Source: Falsochrobactrum shanghaiense (GTDB lineage Bacteria; Pseudomonadota; Alphaproteobacteria; Rhizobiales; Rhizobiaceae). From it: 64,000 bases of DNA. Where the stretch lies: the NCBI RefSeq assembly GCF_003149535.1, contig NZ_QGDB01000001.1, positions 620,001 to 684,000 on the forward strand. The letters are read 5' to 3'. A model generated the notes under the pieces. The model was not told where the DNA came from and made no database searches. It was given only the letters and a program-made list of their open reading frames with translations. This document shows, piece after piece, positions 19,082 through 28,460 of the stretch; position 1 is the first letter of the stretch; each line of letters starts with the position of its first letter. A program made the translations under genes and the position numbers.

Positions 19082-21676
19082 CTATTCGGCGGCGGCGCGG
19101 AAGCTGCGCGCTTCCGACGGGAAGCGGCAAATTACCGTGGTGCCGCTTTTCAGTCCGGCTTCGGGGCCGGTTTCGATCTCGACCTTGCCGCCATGCAGTT
19201 CGACAAAGCTCTTGACGATGGAAAGGCCAAGCCCGACGCCGCGCTTGCGCCCACCATTGGGATAGGCCTGAAAACGCTTGAAAACGGTGTCGAGCACATC
19301 GGCGGGCATGCCCGGACCGTCATCATGAACCGTAAAGACGATTTCCGAGCCTTCGCGCACGACCTGCAATGTCACTGCGGAACCTTCCGGCGCATAATTT
19401 GCGGCATTTGAAAGCAGGTTGAACAGAACCTGCCTCACCCGGTTGGCATCGGCCTTGAAGGCCTCGACATCATCGGCAATGTGGATTTCAAGCGAAATAT
19501 CATGTTCCGCAAAGCGCTCGCCGACACGTTTTGCGGCGGCGTCGATTTCATCGGCGATGGATACATCGTCAATATCGAGCTGCATGATGCCCGCATCCAC
19601 CGTCGCCAGATCGAGAATATCGTTGACGATGGCCAGCAGCACCGATGAGGACGTGCCGATATGGTCGAGATATTCAAGCTGGCGCTCATTGAGCGAGCCG
19701 AAGGCCGGGGTTTGCAGCAGTTCGGTGAAGCCGATAATATTGGTCAGCGGCGAGCGCAACTCGTAGGAGACGTGCTGCACGAAATCATTCTTGATCTGAT
19801 CGGCCAGCGAAAGTGCTTCGTTCTTTTCCTTGAGCGCGCGCTCGACGCGCACCGTGTCGGTCACGTCGATGAAGGTGAGCATGGTCTGCCCCTTGGGCAG
19901 CGGCACCACGGCATAGGAAAGGATGATGCCGTCATCGAGTTCGACCTGCCCCATATGGCCGTTGCGCTCATCGAGGAAGCCGGTGACGGAGGAGACGAAA
20001 TCATCCCACAGGCTGTCACCGCCGCGCTGGCGGCAAAGCCGGGCAATGCCGGAAATATGGGTGCCTTCGACCACCATGAGCGCAGGCAGCGACCACAGAC
20101 CGGCAAAGGACGGGTTGGAAAGGCGCAGCCGGCCATCGGAGCCGAACACGGCCACCGCTTCCGCCAGATGATCGAGCGTTTCGCCCTGCACCTTGATCAG
20201 CGTATTATAGCGGCCTTCGAGCTCGAATTTCTCGGTCATGTTTTCGAAGAACCACGTCACGCCGCCCTTGGGATGCGGGTTTGCGACCACGCGCAGGATG
20301 CGTGTGTCGGGCAGATGCCACATATGTTCTTCAGGCTCTACCGCGCGATAGGCGGCAAGCATGGAATCCTTCCACTTGCGCCATTCCGGCTGTTCGGGAA
20401 GCTTGCCTTCCGAGCGCAGGCGATCAAAAATCAGCGTATTGCTCGGCTGCGTTTCCAGCCAGGCCGTATCGAGCGACCAGAGCGCGACGAAAGCCTGATT
20501 GAAGAATTGCAGCTTCATTTCCGGATCGAAGATCGCAACCGCCGTGGAAAGCTGATCCAGCGTTTCGGCATGGCTTTTGAGCGTGCGATTGAGTTCCTCG
20601 CGCACCTGCTCCATTTCGCTGAGATCAAAACCCAGCCCGACAGAGCCGGTTTCCGCGCTCACTTCGGTCACGTCGAAAACGCGGCGATCGCCACGCACGA
20701 CCGCCGGCAATTGCTCATGCAGATCGGGTTCGGCAAAACGGTTGCGCTCCAGCCGCTGGCGCGCCTGCGCGCCGAAAAGCTCGCGGCCCTCGGTTGCGGC
20801 CTGCATGGCGTCCACCGCATCGACCGCGCGGGCATAGGCGCTGTTGACCCAGTCGAGCCGCCCGCCGCTGTCGCGCACCCATGCAGGCTGGTCGAGCCGG
20901 TCGAGCAGATGGCGCAGGAGCGCCAGTTTTTCGGAGAGTTCGCGGTTTTGCGCCTGAAGGCTCGCGCGCTCGGCGCGCACGCCCTCAAGGCTTAGAAAGC
21001 GGACGATGGCGAAGCTGCCCGATGTACGCCCATGCACATCCAGTAGCGCGCCATTGACGGTTTCCACCGTCATGTCAAAGGCATGGGCCTGTTCGCGCAG
21101 CGCGGTAATCGCGCGTTCGAGCGCTATGACCGATTGCGGGCGCAGCCAGCGGCCAAATGCCAGAAAATGCGAGCGGTCCTGCGGTGCGCCGCTGTCAAAG
21201 GGCAATTGCCCGACCAGATCGGCGCGCGCGCCATGCGCGTCCCAGACGACGATGCGCTGATCCTTGAGATTGAGCAGCGCTTCATTGCGCTGCGCCGTCA
21301 GGCTGAGATCCGCGAATTTGCTGCGCAGATCATTGTTTTCATTATATATTTTTGAGCGGTCACGAATGAGCCAGCCAGCGGAAAGAAGGGCTGCGCCCAA
21401 AGCGCCGACAAAAATGGAGAACTGGATGACTTCGAAGGCGCCGACACTGCCGCCATAGGGAAGGGCGATGCGGGCCGAATCATAAGCCTCCTGCGCATAA
21501 GCGGGCGCGGCTGCAAGCAGCGCAGACACGGAAATGCCGGACTTGAGAAATCGGGAAAGCAGGCTTTTTGAAGCAAAAGGCTTTTCGGCTCGCGGCTTTT
21601 CGCGCAAGCGTGCCATTTTTGTGAAACACTGTTTCCCCGTTTCGGGATCATGCTCCAATGAGCCGACCTCTGGCAT
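19082..21676 (-). CDS. PAS-domain sensor histidine kinase (orphan)
   Basis: 864 residues. A signal-like hydrophobic stretch (residues 47-62, ending APAYAQE) and a membrane segment (about 81-104) are followed by three PAS-like units around residues 255-350, 365-470 and 505-600; the last two share the pattern LxxLxxAVAxF and FxxLWSL. The kinase core has the H-box VSYELRSPLTN with phosphorylatable His635, N-box NLLSNAANY, G1 DDGPGMP and G2 GVGLGLSIV. No receiver gene lies beside it. The layout recalls the PdhS/DivJ-type kinases of Rhizobiales, but the partner cannot be inferred. It heads the row tsaE-amgK, murU, addB, addA (14-bp gap). Start 21676 is preceded by an AAAGGGAAAC stretch; a second Met at residue 21 is possible. 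Confidence 0.85.
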   Translation of the reverse strand: MPEVGSLEHDPETGKQCFTKMARLREKPRAEKPFASKSLLSRFLKSGISVSALLAAAPAYAQEAYDSARIALPYGGSVGAFEVIQFSIFVGALGAALLSAGWLIRDRSKIYNENNDLRSKFADLSLTAQRNEALLNLKDQRIVVWDAHGARADLVGQLPFDSGAPQDRSHFLAFGRWLRPQSVIALERAITALREQAHAFDMTVETVNGALLDVHGRTSGSFAIVRFLSLEGVRAERASLQAQNRELSEKLALLRHLLDRLDQPAWVRDSGGRLDWVNSAYARAVDAVDAMQAATEGRELFGAQARQRLERNRFAEPDLHEQLPAVVRGDRRVFDVTEVSAETGSVGLGFDLSEMEQVREELNRTLKSHAETLDQLSTAVAIFDPEMKLQFFNQAFVALWSLDTAWLETQPSNTLIFDRLRSEGKLPEQPEWRKWKDSMLAAYRAVEPEEHMWHLPDTRILRVVANPHPKGGVTWFFENMTEKFELEGRYNTLIKVQGETLDHLAEAVAVFGSDGRLRLSNPSFAGLWSLPALMVVEGTHISGIARLCRQRGGDSLWDDFVSSVTGFLDERNGHMGQVELDDGIILSYAVVPLPKGQTMLTFIDVTDTVRVERALKEKNEALSLADQIKNDFVQHVSYELRSPLTNIIGFTELLQTPAFGSLNERQLEYLDHIGTSSSVLLAIVNDILDLATVDAGIMQLDIDDVSIADEIDAAAKRVGERFAEHDISLEIHIADDVEAFKADANRVRQVLFNLLSNAANYAPEGSAVTLQVVREGSEIVFTVHDDGPGMPADVLDTVFKRFQAYPNGGRKRGVGLGLSIVKSFVELHGGKVEIETGPEAGLKSGTTVICRFPSEARSFRAAAE

Positions 21677-22042
21677 GTTTCCCTTTTCTCCGCCACCCCG
21701 GCCAATTTCGCACGGAAATCGAGCCGTATTTCAAAACTGCCACATTCCAGCCCCTGCGCACCCGCCATGGTGCAGCAAGAGCAATCCGGTTTCGAAGAAG
21801 GCTACGCCGACCGCCTTTTGCCAGAAATGGCACAAGACGCCGAACGCAGATACCCGTCAAAACACATTATTTTCCCGCATTTCCGCAGGCAGAGCCGCTT
21901 TACGTCTCTGCCCGGAACGCTTGATTCGCCTTAACAATACCCTTCCAGCGAATCCGCGTGAAGCGTCTCTTGCGCAAAAATAAAGGCCAGACAGCTTGTC
22001 AACCGTCTGGCCTCAACATGTAGTGGAATGCTTAACCTATGG
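21677..22042. other. Intergenic region between the sensor kinase and ahcY
   Basis: 366 bp. It holds the ahcY terminator (21976-22012) at its right end and presumably the promoter of the sensor-kinase row at its left. Open frames here (for example on the plus strand from 21534) have no recognisable protein features. Confidence 0.6.
21976..22012 (-). terminator. Terminator of ahcY
   Basis: On the minus strand GGCCAGAC...GTCTGGCC (stem arms 22005-22012 and 21985-21992) is followed by TTTATTTTT. It lies 30 bp after the ahcY stop codon. Confidence 0.85.
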
Positions 22043-23443
22043 TTAATACCTGTAGTGTTCCGGCTTATATGGACCCTGTGGAGTGACGCCGATATAGGCG
22101 GCCTGCTCGTCGGAAAGCACGGTGAGCTTCGCGCCGAGCTTGTCGAGATGCAGGCGCGCCACCTTTTCATCGAGATGCTTGGGCAGCACATAGACCTCGT
22201 TCTTGTAGGCATCCGTGCGTGTATAAAGCTCGATCTGCGCCAGCACCTGATTGGTGAAGGAGGCGGACATGACGAAGCTTGGATGGCCGGTGGCATTGCC
22301 CAGATTGAGCAGGCGGCCTTCCGAAAGCAGGATCAGGCGCTTGCCGTCGGGGAACTCGATGAGATCGACCTGCGGCTTCACATTGGTCCATTTGAGATTG
22401 CGCAGCGTCGCGACCTGAATTTCATTGTCGAAATGGCCGATATTGCCGACGATGCACATATCCTTCATCTTGCGCATATGATCGATGGTGATCACGTCCT
22501 TGTTGCCGGTCGTGGTGATCACGATGTCGGCGGTGGGGGCGGCATCATCGAGCGTGACGACTTCAAAACCGTCCATTGCGGCCTGAAGCGCGCAGATCGG
22601 ATCGACTTCCGTCACCTTCACGCGCGCACCGGCGCCGGCCAGCGACTGCGCCGAGCCCTTGCCGACATCGCCATAGCCGCAAACGACAGCGACCTTGCCC
22701 GCCATCATCACATCGGTGCCACGGCGGATGCCGTCGACCAGCGATTCCTTGCAGCCGTATTTATTGTCGAATTTCGACTTGGTGACGCTGTCATTGACGT
22801 TGATGGCCGGGAAGGGCAGCAGGCCCTTCTTCTGCAACTGGTAGAGACGGTTGACGCCGGTGGTGGTTTCCTCGGTCACACCCTTGATGGCAGCACGCTG
22901 CCTTGCGAAAAATCCGGGCGTTGCCGCCATGCGCTTTTTGATCTGCGCAAAGAGGACTTCCTCTTCTTCCGAAGAAGGATTGGACAGAACATCCTCGCCC
23001 GCTTCGGCGCGCGCGCCGATCAGGATATACATGGTGGCGTCGCCGCCATCATCGAGGATCATGTTGGACGGTTCGCCATCGGGCCACTGGAAGATCTGGT
23101 CGGTATAGGTCCAGTATTCCTCAAGCGTCTCGCCCTTGATGGCGAAAACCGGCGTGCCGGTCGCGGCAATCGCGGCTGCGGCATGATCCTGCGTCGAGAA
23201 GATATTGCAGGAAGCCCAGCGCACATCCGCACCCAGAGCTTTCAGCGTTTCGATCAGAACGCCGGTCTGGATGGTCATGTGCAGCGAACCGGAAATGCGC
23301 GCGCCCTTGAGCGGCTGCGACTTGCCGAATTCCTCACGCGCCGCCATCAGGCCCGGCATTTCGGTTTCGGCAATGTCGAGTTCCTTGCGGCCCCAATCGG
23401 CCAGACCGAGATCCTTGACGACAAAATCCTGGCTTGCGCTCAT
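22043..23443 (-). CDS. ahcY: S-adenosylhomocysteine hydrolase
   Basis: Cleaves S-adenosylhomocysteine, the inhibitory product of SAM methyltransferases, to adenosine and homocysteine with bound NAD. 466 residues, with family motifs [32 protein letters not shown], the NAD-binding [12 protein letters not shown] and [15 protein letters not shown], and the C-terminal PEHYRY. It is the longer bacterial form with the extra segment around [23 protein letters not shown] 23443 has GGAG 6 nt upstream; a TTG four codons earlier is rejected. No S-adenosylhomocysteine riboswitch fold was recognised upstream. Confidence 0.97.
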   Translation of the reverse strand: MSASQDFVVKDLGLADWGRKELDIAETEMPGLMAAREEFGKSQPLKGARISGSLHMTIQTGVLIETLKALGADVRWASCNIFSTQDHAAAAIAATGTPVFAIKGETLEEYWTYTDQIFQWPDGEPSNMILDDGGDATMYILIGARAEAGEDVLSNPSSEEEEVLFAQIKKRMAATPGFFARQRAAIKGVTEETTTGVNRLYQLQKKGLLPFPAINVNDSVTKSKFDNKYGCKESLVDGIRRGTDVMMAGKVAVVCGYGDVGKGSAQSLAGAGARVKVTEVDPICALQAAMDGFEVVTLDDAAPTADIVITTTGNKDVITIDHMRKMKDMCIVGNIGHFDNEIQVATLRNLKWTNVKPQVDLIEFPDGKRLILLSEGRLLNLGNATGHPSFVMSASFTNQVLAQIELYTRTDAYKNEVYVLPKHLDEKVARLHLDKLGAKLTVLSDEQAAYIGVTPQGPYKPEHYRY

Positions 23444-23563
23444 CTTGTGCTCCAATCAAACTGGTTTTGAAGCCCGCAAGACGAAGGGAGGGAGGAGAGG
23501 GCTTCTGCTGGCGTTCTGATTATCAGATCGCAGCGATCAGCACAACGCAACATAAAGAAATCA

Positions 23564-24436
23564 TTATACGTGCATATCGGACAGTGGCGAAACCACCGTC
23601 AAGGGCAGATCGACGCCCAGAAGCGCCAGCATCCGGCGAAACTCATCGACCGGGTAGGCGGCACTTTCCGTCACCAGCGCCACTGTGCGTCCCGTTGCGC
23701 CCTGCGGTTTGGCTGAATGGGGCTTGCCTGAATGCGACTTGTTTGAATGCAGGTGGGGCAAGGCCGCCACCACATCGTCGGCGGGATCGAAAAACTGCCA
23801 GCCGGGACGGGCATTTTCGAAAAATGGCCGCAGCCATGGCAGATGCGTGCTCGAAAGTGTCAGCGCATCGACTTCAGGATGGCAAGCGGCAATCTCGTCG
23901 CAGAAGGCCGTCACCTTCAGGGTCGTCAATTCCGGCTCACGCAGGAACGCGCCGTTTTCCACCAGTTCCACCATGGCGGAGGCATTGATGAGCGCGACAT
24001 TTTCGGGATTGTCCGTCTGCGTGCGCACGAAGCGGGGGAGTTCGGCACTGTCGATCATCGAGCGCACACCCATGATGGCGACCTTGCCGCTGCGGCTTGC
24101 GCTGCACGCCGCGCGCACCGGGGGTGCCACGCCATGGACCGGAAGGGCGAAACCGCTTTTCAATGCATCCAGCACCATGATGGAGGGCGCATTGGAAGCC
24201 AGAACGACGCTGCCAGCGCCCAGTCCTGCCAGATAATCCACGCTGCGCCGGGTGATCGCCAGCAGTTCCTCACGGGACTTTGCGCCATAGGGGAAGCTCG
24301 CCCGGTCGGCAAAATAGAGAATGTCGCGCTCAGGCTGACGGCGGCGAATCAGATCGACCATGGCATAGCTGCCAATGCCGGCATCGAAAACGCCAACCGG
24401 ATCGACAAGATCGCAAAAGGGGGAAATATTCAGCAT
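23564..24436 (-). CDS. Asp/Glu racemase-like protein lacking both catalytic cysteines
   Basis: 290 residues with the glutamate racemase (MurI) fold pattern: VGVFDAGIGSYAMVDLI corresponds to the N-terminal FDSGxGG segment and FADRASFPYGAKS to the family's DxxxxPYG. The two catalytic cysteines of racemases lie in ACNTAS and GCTHYP. Here these read ASNAPS (Ser81) and SSTHLP (Ser196), so both are serine. A histidine/lysine/serine-rich insertion (HSNKSHSGKPHSAKPQ) lies near residue 250. It overlaps the HPr gene by 7 bp at its start, so it is translated with the PTS genes. It may be an inactive, regulatory or altered-specificity protein; calling it murI is not supported. Confidence 0.75.
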   Translation of the reverse strand: MLNISPFCDLVDPVGVFDAGIGSYAMVDLIRRRQPERDILYFADRASFPYGAKSREELLAITRRSVDYLAGLGAGSVVLASNAPSIMVLDALKSGFALPVHGVAPPVRAACSASRSGKVAIMGVRSMIDSAELPRFVRTQTDNPENVALINASAMVELVENGAFLREPELTTLKVTAFCDEIAACHPEVDALTLSSTHLPWLRPFFENARPGWQFFDPADDVVAALPHLHSNKSHSGKPHSAKPQGATGRTVALVTESAAYPVDEFRRMLALLGVDLPLTVVSPLSDMHV

Positions 24437-24744
24437 TCCTCGCCGAACTTGTCGGCAATGAGCGCGCCAAGGGCTTCGAGCACCGCGTCCGCATCCTCGC
24501 CCGATGCGCTGACATCGATGCAGCAGCCGGGAGAGGCGGCGAGCATCATCAGCCCCATGATGGAGGTTCCGCCCACAACCATGCCGTCCTTGGAGACGCG
24601 GACATGGGCGTTGTAGCCATCCACCATCTGCACGAATTTCGCCGAAGCGCGGGCATGAAGACCGCGCTTGTTGACGATTTCGAAAGAACGGGTGAGGGCG
24701 GTTGCAGGATCATATTCGCCGGTGACAGCAACGCTGGAATGCAT
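24430..24744 (-). CDS. ptsH: Phosphocarrier protein HPr
   Basis: 104 residues. The phosphorylatable histidine is His30 in NKRGLHARASAKF, and the regulatory serine region is GGTSIMGLMMLAA. HPr receives phosphate from PEP via an EI-type protein and passes it to EIIA; HprK can phosphorylate the serine. A 10-residue N-terminal extension compared with E. coli HPr is normal for the alphaproteobacterial type. It is 3 bp downstream of the EIIA gene. No EIIB/EIIC sugar permease is nearby, so this is a regulatory phosphorelay. Confidence 0.93.
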   Translation of the reverse strand: MHSSVAVTGEYDPATALTRSFEIVNKRGLHARASAKFVQMVDGYNAHVRVSKDGMVVGGTSIMGLMMLAASPGCCIDVSASGEDADAVLEALGALIADKFGEEC

Positions 24745-24747
24745 CGG

Positions 24748-25149
24748 TTACTTTCCTGTCAGAACCTGGCTTGCGACATTGATATATTTGCGCCCCGCCT
24801 CCTGCGCTTCGCGCAGCGCCGATTTTATGTCACCGCCGATCCGCACGCTGGAAAGCTTGATGAGCATCGGCAGATTGACGCCTGCGATGACTTCGATCTC
24901 GCCTTCCTTCATGACGGAAATCGCCAGATTGGAGGGTGTGCCGCCGAACATATCGGTGAGAATGATGACGCCCCTGCCGCTTTCGGCACGCGCGACCGCA
25001 TCGACGATGTCGCGCCGACGCTGCTCCATATCGTCGTCCGCCCCGATGCACACGGTTTCGAATTTTTCCTGCGGGCCAACCACATGCTCAACAGCATGAA
25101 GAAACTCTTCGGCCAGTCTTCCGTGCGTAACAAGCACGAGTCCGATCAT
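24748..25149 (-). CDS. PTS EIIA component, mannose family
   Basis: 133-residue EIIA of the mannose family. The active histidine is His9 (MIGLVLVTHG), and TDMFGGTPSNLA and AGVNLPMLIKL are typical. In Rhizobiales it appears without membrane permease partners, and is thought to be a regulatory phosphate acceptor. Sits between hprK (215 bp upstream) and HPr (3 bp downstream). The symbols manX and ptsM are both used for it. Confidence 0.92.
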   Translation of the reverse strand: MIGLVLVTHGRLAEEFLHAVEHVVGPQEKFETVCIGADDDMEQRRRDIVDAVARAESGRGVIILTDMFGGTPSNLAISVMKEGEIEVIAGVNLPMLIKLSSVRIGGDIKSALREAQEAGRKYINVASQVLTGK

Positions 25150-25364
25150 ACTTTAAAAGCTCCTGTCGCGCGCCCGCCGCATCATCCCGCCTGAAAGCAG
25201 ATGGCACTGAAATCCTGCCGGACCAAGCCGACGAGTTGTGCATCTTGGCAGGGCAAATCTTGATGGCAAGTGAAAAATTTCCGTGTTGCCTTCAAAAAAG
25301 CAAAATGCCGCATGATTGAGCACAGTTTTCAGAGCGGATTGGCAATATTCCGCCCGCTTGCAGG

Positions 25365-25847
25365 TCAATCGACCGGCTCCGGCCATGGCCTGTAGAACAG
25401 GATTGCTTCGATCGCGCGCGACAGCGCATTGGAATCGCCATTCGACGAGAGGGCAGGCAGGAGAAGCTGCGGAATGTCCACGCCTTCAAAGCGCCACTTC
25501 TCTTCGCCCGGATAGCGCTCCGCCGCATCGCGATCAACCAGCGTGACGACAAGGTCAAGCGGCGTTTCTGCCGCATAATCAACGGCAAAAAGCCCCGCGC
25601 CGCGTATCTCCACCCCACCCGCAAGCGTTGCGGGAACGCTTGCGATCAGGCGTCCCTCCTCGACATGCAGCAATGTGCGGTCATCGGCGACCAGAACCGC
25701 CTGCTCGCCGCGAATACGGGCGCGCTCGATCAGCGTCAGCGCCAGTTCGGTCTTGCCCGCGCCGGATTTTCCCATCACCATGATACCTCGCCCGCGCAAT
25801 TGCAGCGTGGTGGCATGAAGGCCGCTTTTTTCTTCTTCAGGCGTCAT
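25365..25847 (-). CDS. hprK: HPr kinase/phosphorylase, short alphaproteobacterial form
   Basis: 160 residues, only the C-terminal catalytic domain of the 310-residue Firmicute enzyme. The P-loop is GKSGAGKTELAL; LVADDRTLL and EIRGAGLFAVDY match the HprK segments. It phosphorylates or dephosphorylates the serine of HPr. ATG 25847 (MTPEEEKSGLHATTLQL) is preferred; the frame upstream to 25913 overlaps the end of bvrS. It follows bvrS by 28 bp, linking the two-component system to the PTS relay. Confidence 0.92.
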   Translation of the reverse strand: MTPEEEKSGLHATTLQLRGRGIMVMGKSGAGKTELALTLIERARIRGEQAVLVADDRTLLHVEEGRLIASVPATLAGGVEIRGAGLFAVDYAAETPLDLVVTLVDRDAAERYPGEEKWRFEGVDIPQLLLPALSSNGDSNALSRAIEAILFYRPWPEPVD

Positions 25848-25875
25848 CAAAGCACCCCGGAAACATCCGGTTTTC

Positions 25876-27681
25876 CTATGCGCTGGCGGGAAGATCGACG
25901 ATGAAGCGCGCACCCATCATCGTGTCGGGATCAGCAGGGCTGATGATATTTTCGGCCGTCAGCGTTCCTCCATGTGCCTCGATGATCTGGCGGCTGATCG
26001 AAAGGCCGAGGCCGGAATTCTGCCCGAAGGCTTCCGCGGACGGGCGATCGGTATAAAAACGTTCAAAGATGCGCTCGATATTCTCGATCGATATGCCCGG
26101 CCCGTTATCTTCGACCAGAATGCGCAGGCGGCTGCCTTCACCGCTCAAGCCGATAATGATTCGCCCGGTATCGTCGGGCACGAAAGAGCGGGCATTTTCG
26201 ATGAGATTGCTGACAACCTGACCAAGACGAAGATCGTGTCCGGCGACGAAGAAGCCCTTCTTGCCCGCAGGCGGCTTGCCGATATTGAAGACGATCTCGG
26301 TGCCGACCTTGTTGCGGCGCACTTCGCGCGCGGCATTCACAAGCCCGCCCAGAAGCTTTTCCATATCCACACGGTCGACATGCTCGCGCGCCAGTTCGGC
26401 ATCAAGGCGCGAGGCATCGGAAATATCGGTAATCAGCCGGTCGAGACGGCGTATGTCATGCTGGATGATGTCGAGCAGGCGCTTGCGCGAATCCTCGGAC
26501 TTTGCGAGCGGCAGGGTTTCGACCGCGCTGCGCAGCGAGGTGAGGGGGTTTTTCAACTCGTGGCTGACATCGGCGGCAAAACTTTCAATGGCCTCGATAC
26601 GCGTATAAAGCGCGCTGGTCATGTCGCGGATCGAGGTGGAAAGATGCCCGACCTCATCCTGCCTTTCGGAGAAATCGGGAATTTCCACGCGGCCCTTGGC
26701 TCCCGCCTGCCTTACGCGGTCGGCGGCGGCGGCAAGCTTGCGCAGCGGATTGGCGATGGTGGAGGCGAGAAACAGCGAGAGAATCACCATCACCGCCGCA
26801 ACCACGCCAAACACGCGGAATATGGCCATGCGCTCGCCGCGCACGATATTGTCGATGTCATCGCCTTCGGTGGAAAGCAGCAATACGCCCAGAATGGCGC
26901 GCGAACGCTGGATGGGCACCGCCACCGAAACCACCAGTTCGCCCTGCTGGTTGCGCCGCTGCGCGGTTTGCGGCGAGCCGCTCAAGGCGCGGACGATTTC
27001 CTGATAGGCAAGGCCATTGCCGCCGGGCTGTTCCTGATAAAGCGGCAGGCCGCCATAAAAGAGCCGCGACAGCCAGTCGGTGAAGCGTTCCCACAGGCCG
27101 GGCGTTTCCTCTTCGATCGCGGGCAATTCATAGCGGAAGACCGGACCGCCGGAGGCAAAGGCGGGCGTATAAAGCGAGCGGGAATCAAGGAGCAGATTGG
27201 CGTAATGGTCATAAATGCGCGCGCGCGTGCTGGTCGGCGAAATCAACTGGCGCAGCAGCGGCGAGACTTTTTCGGGATTGATCGGAAATTCCCAGTTATC
27301 GGGGGAATCGGGCGAGGGGGTGATGCTTTGCCCGGCTTGAAGCTCCAGAAGCTTTTCAGGGTCGATCAGCAGAGAATTGGTGTCGACGGTGGCCGATGAG
27401 GAGATCGCCGCCGCGATGATGCGGCCTTGCGTAAGAAGACTTTCGATCTTGGCATCGATCAGCCCGGCGCGAAACTGGTTCATGTAGAGAATACCCGACA
27501 CCAGCACCGCCAGCGCCGCGAGATTGAGAAACAATATGCGCCGGGTCAGGCTGGAGAACAGATATTGTCCGAAAAAGCGGCTGAAAGGCGCAAAAAGCCG
27601 CCGCAAGAACAGCGAGCGTTGCCGTCGCGCCTTGCGTTCCCTTATGCCTGCCAGGCCGTTTTTTCGGGTTTCTGCGACCAT
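25876..27681 (-). CDS. bvrS: Sensor histidine kinase BvrS
   Basis: BvrS is the membrane kinase (ChvG/ExoS orthologue) that with BvrR controls outer-membrane homeostasis and intracellular virulence of Brucella. From ATG 27681 it is 601 residues. Transmembrane segments lie at about 49-68 and 297-317, with a periplasmic sensor domain between. HAMP follows (NPLRKLAAAADRVR), then the H-box VSHELKNPLTSLR with His374 and the ATPase motifs NLIENARSFV, DNGPGIS and GLGLSISRQI. The frame is open 14 residues further upstream. The stop is 28 bp before hprK. Confidence 0.96.
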   Translation of the reverse strand: MVAETRKNGLAGIRERKARRQRSLFLRRLFAPFSRFFGQYLFSSLTRRILFLNLAALAVLVSGILYMNQFRAGLIDAKIESLLTQGRIIAAAISSSATVDTNSLLIDPEKLLELQAGQSITPSPDSPDNWEFPINPEKVSPLLRQLISPTSTRARIYDHYANLLLDSRSLYTPAFASGGPVFRYELPAIEEETPGLWERFTDWLSRLFYGGLPLYQEQPGGNGLAYQEIVRALSGSPQTAQRRNQQGELVVSVAVPIQRSRAILGVLLLSTEGDDIDNIVRGERMAIFRVFGVVAAVMVILSLFLASTIANPLRKLAAAADRVRQAGAKGRVEIPDFSERQDEVGHLSTSIRDMTSALYTRIEAIESFAADVSHELKNPLTSLRSAVETLPLAKSEDSRKRLLDIIQHDIRRLDRLITDISDASRLDAELAREHVDRVDMEKLLGGLVNAAREVRRNKVGTEIVFNIGKPPAGKKGFFVAGHDLRLGQVVSNLIENARSFVPDDTGRIIIGLSGEGSRLRILVEDNGPGISIENIERIFERFYTDRPSAEAFGQNSGLGLSISRQIIEAHGGTLTAENIISPADPDTMMGARFIVDLPASA

Positions 27682-27740
27682 GCCGCTTCGGTCTTGCCCT
27701 TGTTTCACCCCTGCCGGGGCCATCGCCTTCGATAGATTTA

Positions 27741-28460
27741 TTACGCCTCGCGGAAGCGATAGCCCACGCCGTAAAGCGTTTCGATCATCTCGAAACTGTC
27801 GTCAACCGCCTTGAACTTCTTGCGCAGGCGCTTGATGTGGCTGTCGATCGTGCGGTCGTCCACATAGACCTGTTCATCATAGGCCGCATCCATCAGCGCG
27901 TCACGGCTTTTCACCACGCCGGGGCGCTGGGCCAGCGAATGCAGAATGAGGAACTCGGTGACGGTGAGCGTGACCGGCTCGCCTTTCCAGGTGCAGGTGT
28001 GGCGCTCCTGATCCATGACGAGCTGGCCGCGCTCAAGCGATTTAGCCTGCTGGCCCGTGGGCTTGGCCGTGCCGTCGCGCGCCGCCACACGACGCAGCAC
28101 CGCCTTGACGCGTTCGACCAGAAGGCGTTGCGAAAAAGGCTTGGTGATGAAATCGTCAGCCCCCATCTTGAGGCCGAAAAGCTCATCGATCTCGTCATCC
28201 TTGGAGGTCAGGAAAATGACCGGAAGATCGGATTTCTGGCGCAGGCGGCGCAGCAGTTCCATGCCGTCCATGCGCGGCATCTTGATGTCGAAGATCGCAA
28301 GATTGGGCGGGCGCGCCGTCAGACCATCCAGCGCCGAAGCCCCGTCCGTATAGGTTTCCACGCGATAGCCCTCCGACTCCAGAGCAATCGAAACAGAGGT
28401 CAGGATATTGCGGTCATCATCAACCAGCGCAATCGTCTGTGTTGCCGAAGCTTCCTTCAT
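27741..28460 (-). CDS. bvrR: Response regulator BvrR
   Basis: OmpR-family regulator paired with BvrS. 239 residues from ATG 28460, which has AGGAG 9 nt upstream. Receiver domain: acidic pocket LVDDDRN, phosphorylated Asp58 in [10 protein letters not shown], Lys in FITKPFS. The C-terminal winged helix contains [11 protein letters not shown] and [16 protein letters not shown], with the final YGVGYRF. The gap to bvrS is 59 bp. The AT-rich divergent region toward pckA contains an inverted repeat at 28689-28721. Confidence 0.96.
   Translation of the reverse strand: MKEASATQTIALVDDDRNILTSVSIALESEGYRVETYTDGASALDGLTARPPNLAIFDIKMPRMDGMELLRRLRQKSDLPVIFLTSKDDEIDELFGLKMGADDFITKPFSQRLLVERVKAVLRRVAARDGTAKPTGQQAKSLERGQLVMDQERHTCTWKGEPVTLTVTEFLILHSLAQRPGVVKSRDALMDAAYDEQVYVDDRTIDSHIKRLRKKFKAVDDSFEMIETLYGVGYRFREA

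Noticed and set aside
21534-21983. 149-codon plus-strand frame between the sensor kinase and ahcY
   Set aside because: Overlaps the kinase 5' end and the ahcY terminator, and the translated sequence has no features of a protein.
23444-23563. S-adenosylhomocysteine or SAM riboswitch upstream of ahcY
   Set aside because: I could not find a conserved riboswitch core in the leader; a covariance-model search would be decisive.
23564-24436. Calling this gene murI (glutamate racemase)
   Set aside because: Both catalytic cysteines are absent, so the enzyme name is not supported.
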